Positions 25,022 through 34,427 of a stretch of DNA of 53,476 nt are shown piece after piece. A model generated the notes under the pieces. It did no database searches and was not told where the DNA came from. It worked only from the letters and a program-made list of their open reading frames with translations. The DNA lies in NCBI GenBank assembly GCA_035529895.1, contig DATKVV010000028.1, positions 1 through 53,476 of the forward strand. The letters run 5' to 3'. The position numbers and the translations under genes are program-made. How positions within the stretch are numbered: position 1 is the stretch's first letter; every line of letters starts with the position of its first letter. The DNA is from JAUWKC01 sp035529895 (GTDB taxonomy: Bacteria; Planctomycetota; Phycisphaerae; Sedimentisphaerales; Anaerobacaceae).

Positions 25022-27513
25022 GCGAGCTAATTAACAATTTGGCTGGGATGTGGTGGGCGTGGATGTGGCCGATGTTTTGGCAGGTGAGCGTCCTGGTGGG
25101 GTTGATTTGGGTGAGTGACCTGATAATACGCCGGCGTGTTTGGCCGCAAGTGCGGTATGCGCTTTGGCTGCTGGTCTTGCTGAAGCTGGTCTTGCCGCCC
25201 GGTCTGTCTGCGTCGACGAGCGTCACTTCAAGACTGGAACCTCTGGTAAGCGAGACCATAAGAAGTCCTGTGTTTGTCGGTGATGGGGGTGCGCCTATGC
25301 GGAGTGAAAAGACTGCGCCGACAATTGACCTGCTGAGCGACAGACCGCCGGCAGAGCCAGCCATTGGCAGTGAGGGGCCGATTGTTGTCGTGCCGACGGC
25401 TGGTGCGGGAACAGTTCAGAAAGGTGGAGCGGCCCTTTGCTGGAAGGCTTATGTGATGTTCGGCTGGTTAGTGGGGGTGCTTGTATTGGGGGGATGGGTG
25501 GTGATGAGATTTCGGCAATTGCGGCGTTTGCACAATGGTGTTGGAGACAGGGTCGAGCTGCCGGAACGATTGGGGCAACTGGTGCAGGACACAGCGCAAA
25601 GGCTGAAACTGCGCAGAGTACCCAAGGTGGTTCTTTCAGGCAGTATTACTACACCGGCGGTTTTTGGCGCGTTTCGGCCAGTGCTGCTGATGCCGGCGGA
25701 GGAAGTCAGTAAGCTTTGTCGTAAGGGGCTTGAGCACGTTTTGCTGCATGAGCTTGCCCATATTAAGCGCGCCGACCTTAAAGTCCATGGATTGTGGATG
25801 GTACTGCAGATTATCTATTGGTTTAACCCTCTGCTGTGGTTTGTGCGGCGGCAGTTGCAGCACTTGCGGGAGTTGTGCTGCGATGCGACAGTAGCCGGAG
25901 TTCTGCGGGAAGGGACGCTGGATTACAGGGAGACTATTCTGGAAACGGGCCGGCGGCTGCTGGCGCATCCGGTTGAGCCGGGAATTGGGTTTCTGGGTTT
26001 GTTTGAGGATTCCAGCCGGCTCCTGGTCCGGTTGAAATGGCTGGAGAAGAAGACCTGGAGATATCGTGGGCTGCGTATGCTTACGGTTCTTGCCGTGGTC
26101 GCCCTTATGACGGCCTGCGTGCTTCCAATGGCAGCAACGGGCAAGAACAGGAAAGCCGGAATTGGAGGTAGCGTTTCAGAGGGGCCTGCCTTTGCGGCCA
26201 CACTTTCGAGCGGCGTTACGGTTGAATTGTTGGGAGTATGTGAGCATCCGAGTGTGGGCAGGCAGTGGTGGCAGCCCGATGGGACGGTAATGAAAGAGGC
26301 TCCATATCAGAAGGCGAAGTGCGAGCCTATTCAGAACAGCAATGAGGAATTTGACCACTTGAGAGAGTTCGCGGTTAGGTTTTCAGGGCGGGACCTTGAC
26401 AAGGTGAACATCAAGTTTGTTGTGCCCGCAGCGGTACGGCTGTCGGCCAGTGGCGGGATAATGGGAGGCGAGACAAAGAGCATCAAAAGTGTCGCCTGCG
26501 AGCTACCAAAGTTTCTCGAAAGTCACGAAGTCTGCGTTGGTGTGGCGTCCGGCGAATGGGAAACGGCGGGGACCCAGACCGCCGGCTTTGGTTCGAACGT
26601 TACGCAAGAGACAGAAGCGGGCTCCATAACATGGGCAGTTCCCTCGCAAGTGAACAGCGAAGCGATGATTGAAGTTGCCCATCCATTCGTTGAGGACGCT
26701 GTTAGAATTGTTGCGGAGGATAAGAGCGGACGGGTGATGACGGCACACGGCAGCAGCGGCGGGGGGACAAGCCTGTGGGGGGCCGTTCGCGTAACGTTTG
26801 GGATTCCTTTATCACAAATCAGTAAATTTCATATTCAAACCCGGCCTTACCGGTGGGTGGAGTTCAAGAATGTTTCACTTAAGCCGGGGCTAAGAACCAA
26901 TGTGCAGGTTGAGGTTAGCAAACACCCAACCAACGAACAACAAGCGGATTTTCAACGTGCTATTAAACCGGCAAGGGACGAAGGACTGTTGAGCAGAGAG
27001 GAAATACGTGCGAAGCTGCTAAACTTGGACAGCCAAAGAAATCGCGTTCAAAGAGATTTGGATTCTGCGGAGCGTGCGCTGGATGAAGTTCGTGAAAGGT
27101 TCGGTATCAGCGACCTGCAAGAGCGCAGCTACCCGCATCCGATTACTTCGAGATTGATGCGTCTGGAAAAGGAGCGAGACGACTGCGCCGTGGGGATAGC
27201 ACAACTGCAAGCGAAAATTGAGAACCTTCAAAAGGAGCCGGCGACTGAGGAGATAGAGGCGAATATCAAGAAGACGCTGGCAGATTTGGCTATGCTGCGA
27301 GGCAAGCTTGAGCAATTGGAAAAGATGCGGGCCGAAGCCGCGGCGAAGAATAGAGACCTTGATTTGGCGCGCGTACAGTATAACCAGCGGGCAAGTATAA
27401 GGGACGAGCGGAGGCGGACGCTTGATTCGCTCAAAGCCGAGATTGAGAAGCTGCAGTTGCTGTACGGTGACCCCCAGACGCCTCAGACGAAGGCAGAGGG
27501 TGGAAGCCGGTAA
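25018..27513 (+). CDS. BlaR1/MecR1-like M56 metallopeptidase with coiled-coil C-terminus
   Basis: 831 residues. N-terminal membrane spans (about 18-60 and 140-165), then the M56 zinc peptidase domain with HELAH at residues 244-248 and 'LRELCCDATVAG' about 40 residues later. A further span near 355-375 leads to the exported part. In BlaR1 this part is a beta-lactam-binding PBP-like domain; here I see no SxxK/SxN/KTG pattern. Instead there is a beta-rich region (about 395-645) and a long charged coiled coil (about 660-815). It is probably a sensor of something other than beta-lactams, cleaving the BlaI-type repressor. Confidence 0.88.
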   Translation: MSELINNLAGMWWAWMWPMFWQVSVLVGLIWVSDLIIRRRVWPQVRYALWLLVLLKLVLPPGLSASTSVTSRLEPLVSETIRSPVFVGDGGAPMRSEKTAPTIDLLSDRPPAEPAIGSEGPIVVVPTAGAGTVQKGGAALCWKAYVMFGWLVGVLVLGGWVVMRFRQLRRLHNGVGDRVELPERLGQLVQDTAQRLKLRRVPKVVLSGSITTPAVFGAFRPVLLMPAEEVSKLCRKGLEHVLLHELAHIKRADLKVHGLWMVLQIIYWFNPLLWFVRRQLQHLRELCCDATVAGVLREGTLDYRETILETGRRLLAHPVEPGIGFLGLFEDSSRLLVRLKWLEKKTWRYRGLRMLTVLAVVALMTACVLPMAATGKNRKAGIGGSVSEGPAFAATLSSGVTVELLGVCEHPSVGRQWWQPDGTVMKEAPYQKAKCEPIQNSNEEFDHLREFAVRFSGRDLDKVNIKFVVPAAVRLSASGGIMGGETKSIKSVACELPKFLESHEVCVGVASGEWETAGTQTAGFGSNVTQETEAGSITWAVPSQVNSEAMIEVAHPFVEDAVRIVAEDKSGRVMTAHGSSGGGTSLWGAVRVTFGIPLSQISKFHIQTRPYRWVEFKNVSLKPGLRTNVQVEVSKHPTNEQQADFQRAIKPARDEGLLSREEIRAKLLNLDSQRNRVQRDLDSAERALDEVRERFGISDLQERSYPHPITSRLMRLEKERDDCAVGIAQLQAKIENLQKEPATEEIEANIKKTLADLAMLRGKLEQLEKMRAEAAAKNRDLDLARVQYNQRASIRDERRRTLDSLKAEIEKLQLLYGDPQTPQTKAEGGSR

Positions 27514-27551
27514 AGCTATAGCGGTCAGTGCCTGTCAGTTGTTTGAAGCAC

Positions 27552-28763
27552 TTACCTGCTCATTACGGCATTGAGCATGTCGAGGTGGTCTGAAAGCAGT
27601 CTGGTTATCAGGAATTTTTGTTTGACGGTTTCGATGGCTTGCAGGCCCAGTCCTTGCGCTTCGTTGGGGTTTTTGAGCAGATAGACGATTCTGTCTGCAA
27701 AACCCTGTGTATCCTTTGGTTCGAGGAGGAAGCCGTTCTTGCCGTCTTCTATCTGGCCGGGTATGCCTCCCACGTTTGAGGCGACGACGGGCTTGCCTTT
27801 CCACAGGGCCTCGGTGACGGCCAGGCAAAAGCCTTCCTTTATGGACTTTTGTATGATTACGCGTGAGAACCTTTGTACTGAGTTGACAAGGATGTCGTTG
27901 TTGCCGAGCACAAATATGATGTCGCCGTTTTTAAGGAATTTGTTGGCCCTTCGCTGAACTTTGGCATACATCTGCAACCCCTCGGGGTCATCGCTGGCAA
28001 GGTTGTAGCAGAAAACGAGCCTGCAATCGGCCTTTTCCTTGACCAATGCGAAGACGTCAATCACGCCTTCGGGGTCCTTCCAGGGGTCGAGCCTCGAGAC
28101 CTGGGTAATTATGGGCTTGTCGGTCGGAATGCCTGCTTTCTTTACGTACTTCAGGACGGTTTTCTCGGGCAGCTCCTTATTTTTGAGATTGAGCGGATTT
28201 ATGGCGGGGAACATAAGCCTTTGGTCGATGGGCAGGTCCTGCTTAAAGTATTTTTCGCTTGATACGACAATCTGGTCGTACTTGAGTAGGAAGCCTTTGA
28301 GGAAGTCCCACAGCTCAGGATGGGGGTCGGTCAGGTCGATGTGGCAGCGCCATATCCAGGGTTGTTGTTTTTTGTAGGAGCTTACTATGGGCAATGGCTG
28401 GGGGTCGTGGACTATCACGCAGTCATGGTAGAGGTGTGTGAACTTCGCGAAATTGTCGTTAACCTGAAGGTACAGACGTCTTTTCATGTCAGAGAGGTTC
28501 AACTCGGCGCCCTGGAGGGCGTTGTGAAATTTCTTGGTGATATCGAAGAAATCAGGGCTTCCGTGGAGGATTCGCCAGCCGGTTTGAACGCCGACATCGT
28601 TCATCAACATCACGAGGGAGTAAAGAATTTCGGCGACGCCGCCTCCCTGGTAAGTGGAATTGATGTGCACGATGTGCTTGCCGTAAAGCCTTCTGGCTCT
28701 GGCGTAGATTTTCGCCAATGTTTCGTCGGGCACTATGTGCCGGAAATTCTCGAGGCTCAGCAT
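27552..28763 (-). CDS. treT: TreT-like trehalose glycosyltransferring synthase (GT4)
   Basis: 403 residues. TreT joins NDP-glucose and glucose to trehalose, reversibly. The GT4 fold is shown by 'HINSTYQGGGVAEILYSLV' near 33 (nucleotide-sugar and acceptor loop), 'VIVHDPQPLPIV' near 115, 'TQVSRLDPWKDPEGVIDVF' near 235 and the EX7E motif EGFCLAVTE near 325. It starts one base after the TPS/TPP stop, with CAGGAG inside the end of that gene, so the two are translated from one message. Alternatively it may assist the TPS, as suggested for archaeal homologues. Confidence 0.85.
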   Translation of the reverse strand: MLSLENFRHIVPDETLAKIYARARRLYGKHIVHINSTYQGGGVAEILYSLVMLMNDVGVQTGWRILHGSPDFFDITKKFHNALQGAELNLSDMKRRLYLQVNDNFAKFTHLYHDCVIVHDPQPLPIVSSYKKQQPWIWRCHIDLTDPHPELWDFLKGFLLKYDQIVVSSEKYFKQDLPIDQRLMFPAINPLNLKNKELPEKTVLKYVKKAGIPTDKPIITQVSRLDPWKDPEGVIDVFALVKEKADCRLVFCYNLASDDPEGLQMYAKVQRRANKFLKNGDIIFVLGNNDILVNSVQRFSRVIIQKSIKEGFCLAVTEALWKGKPVVASNVGGIPGQIEDGKNGFLLEPKDTQGFADRIVYLLKNPNEAQGLGLQAIETVKQKFLITRLLSDHLDMLNAVMSR

Positions 28764-28764
28764 G

Positions 28765-30948
28765 TCATTCTCCTGTAAATCTTTTCAGTAATGATCTCAT
28801 TTCGTATACCGAATCCACATTGAATCCTGCCTTGGAAATACCCGCGCCGACTTTTATTGAAAACGCGTTTTGAGGCAGCACTCCGAACATTTCCTCATCG
28901 GTGTAGTCGTCCCCGGCGGCCATGATAAAGTCCCAAATTTGTTTTGCAAGCCAAAGTTCCGCCACGCGACCTTTATTTATGCCGAGGCGCCTGACTTCGA
29001 TTATCTTACTGCCTTCGAAAACGCCGACGTCCATGTTTGTTGTCAGGTTCATCAGATGGTGCCTCAATTCCTGGCCCCTGACATAGGCAAGTTCGGGGTC
29101 GGCTTTGCGATAGTGCCAGACGAGGGAGAAATCCTTTTCTTCGACCAGGGCACCTGGGGTGCGGTCGGTGTAAAGTTCGAGGATGGGTCTGATTGCGTCT
29201 TTCCAATCGTTGTGTGATGTCTCGACGCATTGCCAGTCTTTTGCTTTTTCCTTAATCCATGCGCCGTGCTCGGCAATCAGGGTGATATCGAGCTTGCCGA
29301 GCCAATTGCTCAGGGTGGCCTTGTCACGTCCACTAATAACGACCAGATGGTTATGGGGCTCTTTTGCCAAAGTCTGCAGCAAGGCCATGATTTCCTCATC
29401 CGGTCCTGCTTTTTCGGGCCTGTCCTGGAAGCTTACGAGGGTGCCATCGTAATCGAGCAAAAATAATCGTTTCCGGCTTTTTGCGTAGCGGCCGACCAAA
29501 TCCTGCTTCGTGTGTTCGGATAGTCTGCGGACGCAAAGCTGCTGCCGGGTTTTTGACACATCGGACAGAGCGTTGAGGAAATCGAGAGCCCATTTTGAGA
29601 CGTTGTAGCGTGAGAGCCTGCTTTGCATCAGGCGGTTGCGCTGAATCTGGTCGTCCGCCAGCATTTCCAGCGCCGTTTTTATGGCCGCGACGATTTCGGC
29701 TTTATTGTTTGCATTGACTATGAGAGCCTCACCCAATTCACTGGCCGCGCCGGTCATTTCGCTAAGCACCAGCACGCCGCTGCCGTCGGTCTTGGTTGCG
29801 ATGAACTCTTTGGCAATCAGGTTCATTCCGTCCCTTAGTGGCGTTACTAAAGCGACATCGGCAGCGTGATACAGTGCGGTAAGCTTTTCGAAAGGCAAAG
29901 AACGGTAGAGGTACCAGACGGGTATCCAGCCGATTGCTCCATACTCGCCGTTGACTCTTCCGACAAGCTGCTCGAGCCTGTTTCGAAGGTTTATATAGTC
30001 CGGCACCCGTGTCCTTGACGGAACCGCTACCATAATCAGAGTGACCTTTCCGCGGTACCGGGGATTTTGAGACAGAAACAAATCGAAGGCCTCTAATCGC
30101 TGTATAATGCCCTTTGTGTAGTCCAGCCTGTCTATGGATATGACTATTTTGCAGTCTCCGACTTTCTGACGGATTTTCCTGACTTCCTGCTGAACGGCAG
30201 TGTGGTTTGGGGCCTGCGAGTATTTCTCGTAATCTATACCCATCGGGAATGCGTCCACTTTAACAAGGCGATTACCGACGGTTAATTTGCCGAGAGTATG
30301 TTCGGTGCCGGCGAGTCTGCAAGCGCTGCTGAGAAAGTGTCGAACGTAGTCGTAGGTGTGAAAACCTATCAGGTCGGCCCCGAGCAGGCCGTTCAGGATT
30401 TCTTCGCGCCATGGCAGGAGGCGGAACAACTCAAATGATGGGAACGGTATATGCAGAAAGAAACCGATCTCGGCATCAGGCAGTTGCCGGCGTATAAGCT
30501 GAGGCAGCAGCATCAGGTGATAATCGTGTATCCATACGGAATCCCCAGGTTTTGCAATATTTGCCACTTCGCTGCAAAATATTTGATTTACCTGCTGGTA
30601 GGTTCGCCAAAACCGGTTTTCGTACACGGTACACGAGGCAAAATAGTGAAACAGGGGCCATATTGTCTTGTTGGCAAAGCCGTGGTAGTAATTCTCAATC
30701 TGTTTTTCGGAAAGAAAAACGGGATAGCACTCTTTTTCGCCCAGGTGTTTGACAATTTGAGACCTGTCGTAGGCATCAAGTTTTTCACTGGCAATGCCCG
30801 ACCAGCCTACCCACAACTGCTCGTAAGACCCGGGCAGGGAGGATAGGCCCGCAGCAAGGCCGCCCGGACTAATATTGAAGCCGATGCCGGCTGGCCTTTT
30901 TATCACGCTGACCGGCAATCTGTTGGCAATAATAAGCAGCCTGCCCAT
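28765..30948 (-). CDS. otsAB: Bifunctional trehalose-6-phosphate synthase/phosphatase
   Basis: 727 residues from the ATG at 30948, which starts the usual 'MGRLLIIANRLPVSV'. The GT20 TPS domain (1-470) has 'SPGGLAAGL', 'WIHDYHLMLLPQLIRR', 'FFLHIPFPSFE', 'FPMGIDYEKY' and 'SIDRLDYTKGI'. The HAD-type TPP domain (about 495-727) begins with 'LFLLDYDGTLVSF', the nucleophile motif. Both activities therefore look intact: UDP-glucose plus glucose-6-phosphate to trehalose-6-phosphate to trehalose. The frame is open to a TTG at 30993. A promoter-like TTGTGC-N17-GATACT lies at 30958-30986 on this strand. Confidence 0.93.
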   Translation of the reverse strand: MGRLLIIANRLPVSVIKRPAGIGFNISPGGLAAGLSSLPGSYEQLWVGWSGIASEKLDAYDRSQIVKHLGEKECYPVFLSEKQIENYYHGFANKTIWPLFHYFASCTVYENRFWRTYQQVNQIFCSEVANIAKPGDSVWIHDYHLMLLPQLIRRQLPDAEIGFFLHIPFPSFELFRLLPWREEILNGLLGADLIGFHTYDYVRHFLSSACRLAGTEHTLGKLTVGNRLVKVDAFPMGIDYEKYSQAPNHTAVQQEVRKIRQKVGDCKIVISIDRLDYTKGIIQRLEAFDLFLSQNPRYRGKVTLIMVAVPSRTRVPDYINLRNRLEQLVGRVNGEYGAIGWIPVWYLYRSLPFEKLTALYHAADVALVTPLRDGMNLIAKEFIATKTDGSGVLVLSEMTGAASELGEALIVNANNKAEIVAAIKTALEMLADDQIQRNRLMQSRLSRYNVSKWALDFLNALSDVSKTRQQLCVRRLSEHTKQDLVGRYAKSRKRLFLLDYDGTLVSFQDRPEKAGPDEEIMALLQTLAKEPHNHLVVISGRDKATLSNWLGKLDITLIAEHGAWIKEKAKDWQCVETSHNDWKDAIRPILELYTDRTPGALVEEKDFSLVWHYRKADPELAYVRGQELRHHLMNLTTNMDVGVFEGSKIIEVRRLGINKGRVAELWLAKQIWDFIMAAGDDYTDEEMFGVLPQNAFSIKVGAGISKAGFNVDSVYEMRSLLKRFTGE

Positions 30949-30993
30949 GGTTTTTTGAGTATCCTGTATATCTATTTTCTGCACAAATGCCAA

Positions 30994-31497
30994 TCGAAGA
31001 GCCCAGGAGCATCCCCCCTAACGCCCTAAAGGCTTTTGCGACAATTGCTGCTCCATCGTCCACAGCATTTAGAAACTGAGTATATCAGACGCGGAAGTGA
31101 TTGGGAAGTTGAATACGGCATAGTCGCTCATTTTTTTCCCCGGGCGCAATTGTGTGCAAAAAAGCCTTATAACGGCGGAATATTTTTCTCCGCGAAAAAT
31201 TGCATTTTTTGCAAAGTTCAAAGGCAACGTGATGTTGATTTTTGGAAATGAGGGGCTGATTGATTTTGCGATAATAAATGTTGTGCTTCAGGTACGAATT
31301 TGAACAGGTGGTTGTTTTACGAAAAGATGTTGGCAGAGCAGTGTTCAAGCAACGGCAAGCTAATAGCAGTATCTGCGCCAAATGAGGGTATTGCTGAATT
31401 GTTGTAAAGAGAGTTGACGAGCGGGGCGATTCTGCGTTATTATTCTAATGGGCAGGCATGTTTTGAAGGTTAGGGTAGAAATGCTGGAGGGTTGGCG
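30994..31497 (+). other. Divergent intergenic region between trehalose operon and glycosyltransferase operon
   Basis: About 500 bases with no gene. It holds the promoter at 31414-31443 and a weak hairpin GCGGA/TCCGC at 31175-31193. An A/T-rich stretch lies at 31180-31290. Confidence 0.4.
31414..31443 (+). promoter_or_regulatory. Sigma70-type promoter
   Basis: TTGACG at 31414-31419, 18-base spacer, TATTAT at 31438-31443. The leader of about 48 bases runs to the small ORF at 31498. Confidence 0.5.
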
Positions 31498-31596
31498 ATG
31501 TTTGTCGATTACGTAACGTTGATACTGCTTGCGGCTGCGGCGATATGGGCCTGCACACGATGCGCGGCGCACTGGAAGCATCCGGCGGCGAAATAA
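31498..31596 (+). CDS. 32-residue single-span small protein
   Basis: Reads MFVDYVTLILLAAAAIWACT and continues to PAAK, 32 residues, with GGAGG seven bases before the ATG and a promoter about 55 bases upstream. One hydrophobic helix (residues 5-18) then a basic Cys/Trp tail. It stops four bases before the glycosyltransferase ATG, which lacks its own strong ribosome binding site, so translation of the two is probably coupled. It could be a membrane-tethering small protein or a coupling leader peptide. Confidence 0.55.
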   Translation: MFVDYVTLILLAAAAIWACTRCAAHWKHPAAK

Positions 31597-31600
31597 ACGT

Positions 31601-32716
31601 ATGAGCGAAGAGCTGACAGATATGGCACCGGAGACGGTCGAGAAGAAACCGGTTCGGCCGGCTTTGATTATTTCCGAACGCACAGTGTACGAGTACTCTG
31701 TCTTCTTGGAACATCTGCTGGCGGGCCTGAGCGCAGAGTCAATTCCTGCTGCTTTGGTTTGCCGGCCCGACTGTAATGTGGAATCCGTCGTCTCGCCGCT
31801 GGTCGAGGTTGTGCGGCATCCGGTTATCAATTTGCCGTTTATGGGCCGTCAGAACAGGAGAATGCTCGTTGAGCGTCTTGAAAAGTTCCGGCCCACCGTT
31901 CTGCATTGTCTGTTCGAAGACAAAGCGAAGCTTACGAGGCGATTGGCCCAGCAGATGGATTTGCCATACGTGCTGACGGTTAATTCACTGCGGGACGGAT
32001 GGCGGCGACTGTCTATTTCGGATAGCCATTGTGCAAAAGTCCTCGGGCCGGCCAGGAGCATTACGGCTAAGCTTGCCGAGCTTTACCCCTCGTTTGCCGA
32101 AAGAATCGGGCAGATAAATGTCGGCACTTTTGCGGGTGAACAGGGCGGCTGTTTTCCTGAGTCCGGCCGGCTTGCGACCATGGTGACAACCCGCCCTTTG
32201 GATAATGTGGATGATTTTGAGAAACTGTTTAACGCCGTCAAGCACCTTGTGATTGACGGGTACGAGTTTCTGTTGCTGGTGGTCGGCGGCGGGCGGGCAG
32301 AGACTGAGATACGGAAATTGCTGCGTGCTCTTGGTCTATTGTGGATTGTCACGATTGTTCCGAGATTGACGGCGTGGCGCGCGATTCTTGCGGCGGGCGA
32401 TATCTTCATTCAGCCGCAGCCGAGTGCGGTTTTTGACCCTTTATTGTTGGAGGCGATGGGTGTCGGGGCGGCGGTGGCCGGCTGCAAGGGGGGAGTGGAT
32501 GACTTGATTATCGAGGACAAGACCTGCGTTGTGTTTGACCCGAACGACGAGCTTAGTATATACAAGGCTTTGCAGCGGCTGTTGGACAGACGAGAGTTTG
32601 CCAGACAACTGGCCAAAGGGGCACAGCAGTATCTTAGAGAAAATCACTCGGTAAGCAAAATGGTCATCGATATCGTGCAGACCTATCGCGACGCCGAGCA
32701 GTGGTACAAGCCTTAA
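31601..32716 (+). CDS. GT4-like glycosyltransferase
   Basis: 371 residues from the ATG at 31601. Two-domain GT-B plan: N-terminal part with 'LEHLLAGLSAESIPAALVCR' and 'RPTVLHCLFEDKAKLTRRLA', C-terminal part with 'EFLLLVVGGGRAETEIRKLL', a 'AAGDIFIQPQPSAVFDPLLL' segment, 'EAMGVGAAVAG' and 'VVFDPNDE'. In the usual EX7E motif the first Glu is replaced by Ala, so donor binding or activity may be altered. No signal peptide. Product unknown; it does not look like TreT. Confidence 0.75.
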   Translation: MSEELTDMAPETVEKKPVRPALIISERTVYEYSVFLEHLLAGLSAESIPAALVCRPDCNVESVVSPLVEVVRHPVINLPFMGRQNRRMLVERLEKFRPTVLHCLFEDKAKLTRRLAQQMDLPYVLTVNSLRDGWRRLSISDSHCAKVLGPARSITAKLAELYPSFAERIGQINVGTFAGEQGGCFPESGRLATMVTTRPLDNVDDFEKLFNAVKHLVIDGYEFLLLVVGGGRAETEIRKLLRALGLLWIVTIVPRLTAWRAILAAGDIFIQPQPSAVFDPLLLEAMGVGAAVAGCKGGVDDLIIEDKTCVVFDPNDELSIYKALQRLLDRREFARQLAKGAQQYLRENHSVSKMVIDIVQTYRDAEQWYKP

Positions 32717-32864
32717 GGCGGAATTTTTCACATTTTTTTCATTTTTTCTGTAACGAGACGGGCATTTCTGCATCTTTATATGACGGCAGGGTTGCAGTTT
32801 TGTCGCGAATACTGGTTTAAAGAAGCCTTTGGAGTATAAGACCGTATCTGAAAGGGAGCCGTTT

Positions 32865-34427
32865 ATGAGCAGGTTTGACGGAATAATCACTATTGGAGTG
32901 TTGCTGGTAGAAGCGGCATTGGCGCCCCTTTGTTGGGCGGCTGGTAATAAGGTTGTTTCGGGACGGGAACTGCTTCGGGTGGTACGAGAAAGGGATAGAG
33001 GTGCGAGAAGGCCGCCTCGTGAGGTGAGGATAGCCCGCGGGAAAGTGCAGGCAGATTCGCCGGATGCCAAGGAAGTTTTACGTCGCTTTGCAGAGGCGAG
33101 AAAAAGCTTTACCTCTTTTATTGTAGAACTGGAGGGTGAAACTATGTTTGATTATCCTCCACGTATAGGTAAAAAGTATGCTACAAATGATATCAGATTT
33201 GATGGTGTCAGAGGCAAGTCTTCTACTTATCTGTGGGGCAACGTCAGTATAGCTTATCAAAATGTTTCCAAAGACCAGCCGCAATATATCAGCAGGCTTT
33301 GGGATGGGGAAAACTGGTATAATTATGGTCAAAGGACGAAGAGCTCTGAGCCTGACAGGGTGAAGATGATCCGGAGCAAAGATCCAGGAGGCGTTAAGAA
33401 AGAGTACACACGTTTCGTACAAGAAAGTATGGTTCCTGGTTTGTGGATGGGATACAACAGAGGTGACAACGGCAAGCGGATAGATGAAGTATTTGGAAGC
33501 GCGGAACACCTTGAGCTAAGGCAGGAAAACTTAGGAGGTGCAGATTGTTATGTCATAGACGCGGCAGTGAAAGGAAAAAGCAAATATACTATTTGGATTG
33601 ACCCGGTGCACGACTATCATATTGCCAAAATACACGTTTTGGTAAAAGGAGGTGATTATCTTGGAACCGGCAAGATACCGAAAGGCAGTTCTAACGATAC
33701 AATTTTGGAGGTTTTAAGTTTTCAGCAAATTGGAGGTTCATGGTTTCCAAAGCGATGCAAAAAAACGACCAGAATTATGGATGAAGGGAAGCCGGGAGGA
33801 GAGAGTACAATTATAGATATTACAAATATTATTTTGAATCCGGACCATGATGCCCTGAAGTCCTTTACTCCTTATGATATTCCAAATGGGGCTATGGTAA
33901 GAATTACGTCTTTCCCCCCAAAGTTTCAGTTTGTTTGGAAGGACGGCAAAGTTTTGGATAAACAGGGGAGGGAGGTTGGTCCTGCTCCGAATAAGCCTGA
34001 ATCGCAGCCGCCGGTAAGCAGGGCCTTGCCGGATTTGAAGGGATTAGGCATCGACCTTGAACCGAACGAAGCAAGGAACAAGGTCATACTGGTATGCTTC
34101 TTCGATATGAACCAGCGGCCGTCGCGTCATACGGTGACGGAACTGGCCAAAAAGGCTGCGGCGCTAAAGCAGAAAAATGTGGTCATCCTCGCAGTGCAAA
34201 CCTCACAGGCTGACCCCAACGTCCTTGCCAGATGGGTTAAGGATAATAATATCCCCTTCCAAGTCGGCATAGTTGAGGGCGATGGTGAGAAAACTCGTTT
34301 TGGTTGGGGCGTTAAGTCACTTCCCTGGCTGATTCTGACGGATAAAGAGCATGTTGTCAGGGCGGAAGGCTTTGGTCTTGACGAACTGGACGGGAAGACT
34401 AAGGAGGTCCAAAATGTGGGGCGTTAA
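32865..34427 (+). CDS. Secreted LolA-like protein with C-terminal redoxin domain
   Basis: 520 residues from the ATG at 32865 (AAAGGGAG upstream), beginning with a signal peptide to about residue 26. A conserved 'SGRELLRVVRERD' follows. The middle 300 residues resemble outer-membrane lipoprotein-sorting (LolA-like) beta-sheet proteins ('YVIDAAVKGKSKYTIWIDP'). The last 130 residues are thioredoxin-like ('SLPWLILTDKEHVVRAEGFG'), but at the active-site position the sequence is VCFFDMNQRPSRH: no CxxC. So it is not a normal disulfide reductase. It overlaps the next gene by 14 bases. Confidence 0.65.
   Translation: MSRFDGIITIGVLLVEAALAPLCWAAGNKVVSGRELLRVVRERDRGARRPPREVRIARGKVQADSPDAKEVLRRFAEARKSFTSFIVELEGETMFDYPPRIGKKYATNDIRFDGVRGKSSTYLWGNVSIAYQNVSKDQPQYISRLWDGENWYNYGQRTKSSEPDRVKMIRSKDPGGVKKEYTRFVQESMVPGLWMGYNRGDNGKRIDEVFGSAEHLELRQENLGGADCYVIDAAVKGKSKYTIWIDPVHDYHIAKIHVLVKGGDYLGTGKIPKGSSNDTILEVLSFQQIGGSWFPKRCKKTTRIMDEGKPGGESTIIDITNIILNPDHDALKSFTPYDIPNGAMVRITSFPPKFQFVWKDGKVLDKQGREVGPAPNKPESQPPVSRALPDLKGLGIDLEPNEARNKVILVCFFDMNQRPSRHTVTELAKKAAALKQKNVVILAVQTSQADPNVLARWVKDNNIPFQVGIVEGDGEKTRFGWGVKSLPWLILTDKEHVVRAEGFGLDELDGKTKEVQNVGR

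Noticed and set aside
28320..28778. 152-residue plus-strand frame over treT
   Set aside because: Antisense shadow of a conserved glycosyltransferase.
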